From assembly GCA_004151065.3 (NCBI GenBank), contig NWUY0303926754.1:1-13126 (forward strand): a DNA stretch of 13,126 bases, written 5' to 3'. This document shows positions 8,589-13,126 of this stretch, piece after piece (within the stretch, counting starts at the first letter, position 1; each line of letters starts with the position of its first letter). Origin of the DNA: Larix sibirica (lineage: Eukaryota; Streptophyta; Pinopsida; Pinales; Pinaceae). A program made the translations under genes and the position numbers. The notes below the pieces were generated by a model that saw only the letters and a list, made by a program, of their open reading frames with translations, made no database searches and had not been told where the DNA came from.

Positions 8589-9440
8589 TGTAACCAAGTT
8601 AATCGCTAGTGTTCCCTAGCCACGTTGACAGCCTACATCTTTTTTCTTTCCAAATACATGCTAGAGAACTTATTTTCTTTAAACTTTCTATATATTGTTC
8701 TTATTTTAAAGAACTCTTCTTTTATTTATTGCACGGTGAAATTGGTACATGACAAGGATATTGGCACTGTGGCATTGATGTGGCATCATTTGAATTGTTG
8801 ATTACTTGGTGGAGTAGAGCACTCCTCTTATTTGGCATCTTTTCAAACGTGGAGGCATGTGGACCTTGCTTGCATGTTGTTCTAGGTTGCTCTACATTGG
8901 CACCTATGGTTTTGGAGAGTGGTTCATGGTATTTGCATATGGTTTCTCTTGTTCTCGGAAGACTTCCTTATTATTATATTGGAGAGCGTCTAGACTCATT
9001 GCACAATCTCCTAGGACGAATTGTTCATGATATTTGTTCATGATATTTCTTGTAGGAGATATGTGGGTACATGTGCATCTAACTACCTTGGCACATTCTG
9101 CCAGGGCACACTTCTCTTGGAGGATTATTTTATTGATGGAGGCCCTAGATCCAGTGGAGGCCATAATTACCATTGCTCACATCTCAAAGGCACTCCATTT
9201 TGGGGATTATTATATTGTTTATTGATGAGAAGCTATAACCACTTATGCACATTGTTGAAGGGCGTAGCCTCCATGGAATATTTTATGTTATTTTGCTTGG
9301 TCAACGTGGTTCCTGTTACCCCTCAAATTGTACGAGGACTTATCCAGGGGTAAAGATGCAGATGATCCAGATGATGTAAATTGTATGGCTTGTCTAAGTC
9401 AGTCATGTAAATTGTATCATTGTATCAAGTGATCCATGGT
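8589..9440. other. Non-coding stretch, vaguely repetitive
   Basis: No domain is recognised. Open frames of 63-110 codons on both strands between 8780 and 9353 overlap each other and encode Leu/Tyr/Cys-rich peptides without family features. Similar phrases recur loosely, such as GGATTATTTTATTGATG near 9122 and GGGATTATTATATTG near 9202, suggesting very old local duplications or a degraded repeat. If the exon at 7805 is live, this would be intron or downstream DNA. Confidence 0.4.
9022..9047. repeat. 13-bp perfect tandem duplication
   Basis: TGTTCATGATATT occurs twice head to tail (9022-9034 and 9035-9047). It looks like a simple replication-slippage duplication. Confidence 0.8.
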
Positions 9441-9505
9441 TGTAATGTAATGTACTAATGTAATATGATGTAATGATGTAAATAAGATGTATTTGTATAT
9501 GTAAA
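9441..9505 (+). repeat. Degenerate ATGTA/TGATG simple repeat
   Basis: Words TGTAATG, ATGTAAT and GATGTAA recur about eight times over 65 bases with no fixed period. Related words occur before it (GATGATCCAGATGATG near 9357). It is a low-complexity tract. Confidence 0.55.
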
Positions 9506-9584
9506 GGGCCAGTTGTAACACATACCCAACTCCCCTATGAGAGTTGCACGTAGGGAATGTCTCTTGAGTGTTTTTTTAGCCCAA

Positions 9585-9616
9585 GATTATTTACATTTTC
9601 ATGAGTGTAAATAATC
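9585..9616. repeat. 11-bp perfect inverted repeat (hairpin)
   Basis: GATTATTTACA (9585-9595) pairs with TGTAAATAATC (9606-9616) across a 10-base loop. The stem is AT-rich. No U-run follows and no gene ends here, so there is no reason to call a terminator. Confidence 0.7.
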
Positions 9617-9885
9617 CAAGGTTTTTTCACTTGAAATCCTCCAAGCCAGGGACATTGCTTAGGTGCAATTCACCATACATTAGAGCACTTGAGCCCTACT
9701 AGTCAATGTAATGTAAACATCTCATGTATATGGTCACCATGGACACTTATGTAATGTCAAAGTAGAGTCTAGAGTCTTGGGAGTCCCTCTTGCACATGGT
9801 TACATTATAATTCAGAATTCTAATGTCCTAGTGGTTAAAAAGTTAAAAACACATTAAAAGGTTAAGACATGGCTTCCCTAAGCCT

Positions 9886-9935
9886 AACTTTAAGTTAAGT
9901 GTTCTAATTAATCATTAACTTTATAACTTAAAGTT
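9886..9935. repeat. 12-bp perfect inverted repeat
   Basis: AACTTTAAGTTA (9886-9897) pairs with TAACTTAAAGTT (9924-9935) across a 26-base loop. The surrounding sequence repeats GTTAAAAA and TTAA words. It is not flanked by an obvious target duplication, so I do not call it a MITE. Confidence 0.65.
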
Positions 9936-10035
9936 CCCCTTCTAATGTGAGACTCTCATCATATTTTTATGCAAATTTCACGCATCCCGATGCACCCTCC
10001 TAATCTACCCTCCTAGCCTAGTGCCCTTACTACTG

Positions 10036-10092
10036 AACCATCTAACATAGACCTAGGTAGAAACCATCTACCTAGATCTATGTTAGATGGTT
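10036..10092. repeat. 25-bp foldback at the 5' edge of the gypsy fragment
   Basis: Left arm 10036-10060 and right arm 10068-10092 are reverse complements at 24 of 25 positions (mismatch at 10052/10076), separated by the 7-base loop AAACCAT. The right arm includes the codons for MLDG of the reverse transcriptase, so the left arm is an inverted copy of pol coding sequence. It marks the point where recognisable pol begins. Confidence 0.85.
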
Positions 10093-10548
10093 TCTCGGGA
10101 TATAACCATGTATTAGTCAACAAAGAAGATCAACACAAGACAACTTTCACAACATCTTGGGGCACTTATCAATATTTAAGAATGCCATTTAGGTTAGTAA
10201 AATCCGGTGCAACATTTCAAAGAGCCATGGATTTTGCTTTCAAGGAATTAATTGGAAAAATCATTGAGATATACCAAGATGATTTGACTATGTACTCAAA
10301 GGATACAAGTGATCATGTGAAGCATTTAAGACAAATGCTTGAAAGATGTAGGAAATATGGAATATCCTTGAATCCCAAGAAGTCAATCTTTGGTGTAGAT
10401 GAAGGCAAACTCTTGGGTCATATAGTCTCTAAAGAGGGATTTAAGATTGATCTGAAGAGAATAGAGGTTATCAAAGAAATTCCTCTCCCAATCAATAAGA
10501 AAGCAGTCCAATCATGTATCGGAAAGATCAACTTTATCCGTTTCTCAT
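10080..10548 (+). pseudogene. Ty3/gypsy reverse transcriptase core, broken
   Basis: This encodes the catalytic core of reverse transcriptase, which copies element RNA into DNA. It begins within the first conserved motif (MLDGFSGYNHV). FTTSWGTYQYLRMPF follows and then SGATFQRAMD; the usual Gly after MPF is Arg. The catalytic box is YQDD at 10272-10283, and KKSIFGVDEGKLLGHIVSKEG is the normal motif after it. The N-terminal third of the domain is missing. The frame is open for about 156 codons until about 10540, where a net loss of one base shifts reading from INFIR into the frame that gives IPNFTEL. Left unshifted, the frame stops at 10566-10568. The two Asp of the active site remain, but truncation and frameshift make it non-functional. 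Confidence 0.88.
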
Positions 10549-11299
10549 TCCAAATTTCACAGAGCTAACTAAGTCAATTCAAATATTATTGAAGAAAGAT
10601 GTTGAATTTAAGTGGTGTGAAGAAGGAAGAAAAGCGTTTGGATTGATTAAGGATGCCATCAGTAGATCTCCTGTTTTGATTAGTCCAGATTATTCTAAAG
10701 ATTTTCAAATCTTTGAATTCGCTTTTGAGGACACTATTGCAGGGGTCTTGTTACAAAAAAAATGATGAAGGGAGTGAACAACTCATTGCATTCATGAGCA
10801 AATCATTGCAAGATCCAGAGTTAAAGCATGCAATTATGGAAAATCAAGCTTATGCTCTTGTTAAGTTTTTGAAACATTTCCGAGCTTATGTGGGTTATTC
10901 AAAGGTAACTGCTTACGTTCCTCACCCAATAGTGAAGGATATATTATCTCAATCAGACTGTCTGGGAGTTAGAGGCAAATAGGTATCAAAGATACAAGAG
11001 TATGACTTAGAAATTAAGCCAACAAAGTTGATTAAGGGTCAAGGCCTAGCACAAATGCTGGCAGAAGGAAATGAGAAGGCATTGGGCATAAATGCACTGA
11101 ATGAATCCCCAATGTACCCCACAATCTTAGAACTATTGGAAGACCATGAGTGGTATGCGGACATCATTTATTATCTTAAGAATCTCACTTGTCCATGTCA
11201 TTTGGTTGATCATAGAAGGAGAGCATTAAGATTGAAAGCTTCTAAGTATTGCTTCATACAAAATGGTCTAGGTTAGAGAAACCTAGATGGATTGATACT
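10540..11299 (+). pseudogene. Ty3/gypsy RNase H and integrase spacer, broken
   Basis: This continues the polyprotein. The connection segment (KDVEFKWCEEGRKAFGLIK, then PVLISPDYSKDF) leads into an RNase H-like domain (DTIAGVLLQK, IAFMSKSLQDPELKHA, ENQAYALVKFLKHFR). That domain removes RNA from the hybrid in working elements. Reading returns to the original frame at an A8 run (10755-10762), consistent with one extra A. A TAG at 10981-10983 follows RGK, where a Trp codon is usual in relatives. A second TAG at 11274-11276 follows NGLG. Between the stops is the spacer with EYDLEIKPTK and KGQGLAQMLAE. Homology fades after RNLDGLIL at about 11299, just before the integrase zinc-binding region. Confidence 0.82.
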
Positions 11300-12004
11300 T
11301 GTTAGTACGCAAAATGTACACTGTAAAAGACCAAATAAGACAACGAAATCTGCATTGGAATGCGTGTAACTTTTAGGGGTTCTATCCTTTGTGTCACTGA
11401 TAAAACTCCTCTCTGTTAGGGCTGGCCTAAATCCAACCTTAGGGGGGTCCCTAAGATTTCTTACGCTGTCCGTAAACCTTCAGATCTGCATGCACAGTGA
11501 ACAAAACAGCAAAAAAGAGGACTGTACCATGTGCTAAACAACGAGCAATGACTGTTATAAATGCCTAAATGACGAAATCTGAGTTTCAAACAAGTATATC
11601 AGCATGTATTTTAGTCTAAAGTCTGCAAATATAATCAAGTAATTGACATTTCAACATGCAAACAACTCATATCTACGATTTAACCTTAAAAACAGTGGGC
11701 AAAATCAAAATGTCATTTCCAGACTGCTGTACCGTTAAAAATGAGCGAGATAAAGTCTGTAACAGCAGTGCTTTAGCTTTGGCACACAAATAAATGCAGC
11801 CAAATGGAATATTTAATTAATAATTTTATAATGGTGGTGCGAGATCCCTTTCAATGTTAGCGCAATAGAAATGGAAAATAGAGATAGAAAAACGCTTTAA
11901 ATGGCAGATTTGCCCAAAAAAAGGCTAAGAAATTCCATGCATTTGCACAATAAATCATCAAAATACCAACAAGCTTCGAGAGCTCAACATAAGCATAACA
12001 AAAC

Positions 12005-12010
12005 TTTATT
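12005..12010 (-). terminator. Poly(A) signal AATAAA (minus strand)
   Basis: On the minus strand the context is AGAATAAAGTTTTGTTATG, a canonical hexamer followed by a GT/T-rich element. It lies about 165 bases downstream of the TATA-like box, as expected for the R region of an LTR. Confidence 0.4.
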
Positions 12011-12174
12011 CTAGTATCACCAAAAGGTTGATTGCGCCAAAGAGACAAGTACAAAACTAGGTACAATGACGTTCCCTGCACAGAGTATGGAAGCTAGAAA
12101 GAAGAGAAGAAATCGAGGAAGAGAATGAGCTCCTGCTGAAAAAGATCAACCTCTAATGCTTATGCACCTCCTCC

Positions 12175-12181
12175 TTTTAAA
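12175..12181 (-). promoter_or_regulatory. TATA-like box TTTAAAA (minus strand)
   Basis: On the minus strand, TTCTTTAAAAGGAGGAGG is followed within 25-110 bases by a CT-rich tract (CTCTTCCTCGATTTCTTC), typical of plant leaders and LTR R regions. It fits the U3/R junction of the proposed LTR. Confidence 0.35.
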
Positions 12182-12196
12182 GAATGAAGAATGCTT

Positions 12197-12236
12197 TTAG
12201 GTCAAGAGGGAGGGCATTAGGTCAAGGAGAAAGAGA
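12197..12236. repeat. 20-bp imperfect tandem duplication
   Basis: TTAGGTCAAG occurs at 12197 and again at 12217, each followed by purine-rich sequence (AGGGAGGGCA, then GAGAAAGAGA). It belongs to the purine-rich part of the presumed U3 as seen on the plus strand. Confidence 0.55.
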
Positions 12237-12360
12237 GCGACACTTGTCATGCAAAGAGGGAGAAGGCGCACTTGGCATTTAGTCAAACTTGAGGGTGAAG
12301 TATCCAATGCAGAGTTAGGTGAAGATACTCTTGAGTCAACTCGATGAAGTGAAAGAATCT

Positions 12361-12792
12361 CATGCATACTGAGGTGAGTGGCTCCTCACTCTAGTCCACT
12401 AAGGAGGCACATGAGTTAACTGAGTCAAGTCCCTTGTTCAACTCACGTAGATGCCAACTCACTCAAGTAAACCATGCATGTCCCCTAGTTACCTCCTGTA
12501 ACCTCAAGCATGTGCCCTAGATGACTCTGTGTGATCCATGCATGCGTCCTATTTAACTGAAGCAATCCATGCATGCGCTCCTGGAGATCAAGTGATCCAT
12601 GCTGCACTGTAGTTAACTACCACTTTCTCCTCAAAGCTATGCATGTTCACGCATGCACCTGAAGTCCATGCAAAGTGATGCATGTTGTGCATGTGCCAGA
12701 TATTGACATGCAAAGTGATGCATGTTCGTGCATGTGCCATGCAACGCCATGCAAGTCAAAACCCTAACTGTAAAAATGAAGTATCTTGCATG
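12361..12792. repeat. RY-motif (CATGCA) minisatellite
   Basis: At least fifteen CATGCA or TGCATG words occur in about 430 bases: 12361, 12473, 12537, 12568, 12640, 12652, 12667, 12679, 12688, 12707, 12719, 12729, 12738, 12748 and 12787. Two tandem structures underlie them. At 12472-12620 about five degenerate units of about 30 bp contain ATCCATGCATG and often TAGTTAACT. At 12667-12739 two nearly identical 32/33-bp units lie 40 bp apart (CATGCAAAGTGATGCATGTT...). CATGCA is the known RY element bound by plant B3-domain factors of the ABI3/FUS3/LEC2 group. The array falls in the U3 of the proposed LTR, where enhancer repeats are common. Actual regulatory use is inference. Confidence 0.7.
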
Positions 12793-12880
12793 TTGTCCAA
12801 AAAAGTCTCATTGGAATCCTGAGCTCGACAAGGATGTAAAAATGTGATCATCTTTGTCATGCTGGACCTCGAACCCTTGT

Positions 12881-12917
12881 TTCCTAAAAAATAGGAAAAC
12901 TTCCTAAAAAATAGGAA
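12881..12917. repeat. Tandem 17-bp palindromic units
   Basis: TTCCTAAAAAATAGGAA occurs twice (12881-12897 and 12901-12917), 20 bp apart. Each unit is itself an inverted repeat, TTCCTA and TAGGAA around five A. The arrangement resembles paired protein-binding sites or a slippage duplication in the presumed U3. Confidence 0.8.
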
Positions 12918-13126
12918 TCTTCTCAAAGTGATGAAACTTGTGAATATCTGTCTTTGTACCAAGGAAACATCATGTACTGTCACCAATCATATACCTGAAC
13001 TCAATGGGAATCAACTTTGGCTCTAACAAACTGTCTCTGGAGATGTTGTCTAAGTACTAGCCTAATGGAATGTGCTAGGCCCTTAACCCATCCAGAATTG
13101 CTATGGAGCAAATCTAGGGGTTAACA

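Larger units (their letters stand above)
10074..11299 (+). mobile_element. Truncated Ty3/gypsy pol fragment
   Basis: This internal fragment of an LTR retrotransposon polyprotein covers the reverse transcriptase core, the connection and RNase H region, and the spacer leading to integrase. Gag, protease, the first RT motifs, integrase and LTRs of this element are not in the window. The 5' edge falls at the foldback 10036-10092, and the 3' edge at 11299/11300, where TGTTAG begins the proposed LTR. The domain order RT, RNase H, integrase spacer is that of gypsy, not copia. It is a dead copy. Confidence 0.85.
11300..13126 (-). mobile_element. Proposed minus-oriented LTR inserted in the gypsy relic
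   Basis: The plus strand begins TGTTAG exactly where gypsy pol homology ends, and the window ends GGGTTAACA. The ends thus match as TGTTA...TAACA, the usual LTR terminal inverted repeat. Read on the minus strand, there is a repeat-rich presumed U3 (13126 to about 12200) and a TATA-like TTTAAAA (12181-12175). A pyrimidine-rich leader follows, then AATAAA (12010-12005) in a GT-rich context, and a long AT-rich presumed U5. A length of 1,827 bp is large but within the plant LTR range. It would be a solo LTR or the 3' LTR of a longer element beyond the window. An alternative 3' end exists at TGTTAG 11855. A plus-strand TATAAAT (about 11555) and AATAAA (about 11788) leave orientation somewhat open. 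Confidence 0.4.

Noticed and set aside
9021-9353. 110-codon open frame
   Set aside because: No family features, Leu/Tyr/Cys-rich composition, and overlapping open frames of similar length on both strands.
11300-11853. Shorter plus-oriented LTR using TATAAAT at about 11555 and AATAAA at about 11788
   Set aside because: It would leave the TAACA end at 13126 and the minus-strand signals unexplained, and it has no convincing CA end or primer-binding site. It remains a weaker alternative.
11857-12081. 74-codon minus-strand open frame with hydrophobic product
   Set aside because: It spans the poly(A) signal of the proposed LTR. The peptide reflects the A-rich plus strand and shows no family motif.
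12860-12885. Minus-strand GGTTCGAGGTCC like a tRNA B box
   Set aside because: It has an extra base compared with the B-box consensus, and no A box or cloverleaf can be formed with the upstream sequence.
13010-13032. Minus-strand TTAGAGCCA resembling part of a primer-binding site
   Set aside because: Only the AGAGCC core matches and the required leading TGG is absent. It falls near the presumed 5' end of the LTR, where no such site belongs.
1-13126. CRISPR array, bacterial operon or phage system
   Set aside because: No spaced identical repeats, no ribosome-binding sites and no prokaryotic genes; the content is plant retroelement relics.

Overview
This window looks like intergenic or intronic DNA from a large, repeat-rich plant nuclear genome. 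It is AT-rich, has almost no long open frames, and is a mosaic of decayed retroelements with plant features: an L1-type LINE with plant-style ORF1 domains, a Ty3/gypsy polyprotein fragment, and a likely exon encoding a plastid transit peptide followed by a GT intron donor. A seed plant is well supported. A gymnosperm would fit the style of decay but is only an inference.

Layout. Positions 1-3250 are mostly unassigned; there is a weak, broken coding-like stretch on the minus strand (61-601) and a nested palindromic cluster (782-846). Positions 3251 to about 4000 resemble a plus-strand LTR, with a TATA box and a poly(A) signal. From about 4006 to 7230, on the minus strand, lies a decayed L1-like LINE: ORF1 with a DUF4283-like domain and a zinc knuckle, a basic linker, and an ORF2 endonuclease domain. 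Its reverse transcriptase is missing, and the element stops where the LTR-like segment begins.

Positions 7231-8600 hold the only candidate host gene. There is an AT-rich upstream region with a 41-bp direct repeat, a weak TATA box, an ATG in good plant context, and a 50-codon exon with transit-peptide composition ending at GCT|GTAAGT. A possible second exon sits at 8499-8588. The rest of the gene is absent or lies outside the window.

Positions 8600-10035 are non-coding, with two foldbacks and an ATGTA-rich stretch. Positions 10074-11299 (plus strand) are a truncated Ty3/gypsy pol fragment (reverse transcriptase core, RNase H, start of the integrase spacer) with two frameshifts and two stops. 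Its 5' edge is the arm of a 25-bp foldback. Its 3' edge coincides with TGTTAG at 11300, and the window ends in TTAACA. I therefore propose that 11300-13126 is a minus-oriented LTR that interrupted the gypsy fragment. That LTR carries a minus-strand TATA-like box, a poly(A) signal, and a striking CATGCA (RY-motif) minisatellite in its presumed U3.

No intact system is present. The points most worth checking are the orphan plastid-targeted exon, the nested LTR insertion, and the RY-rich repeat.
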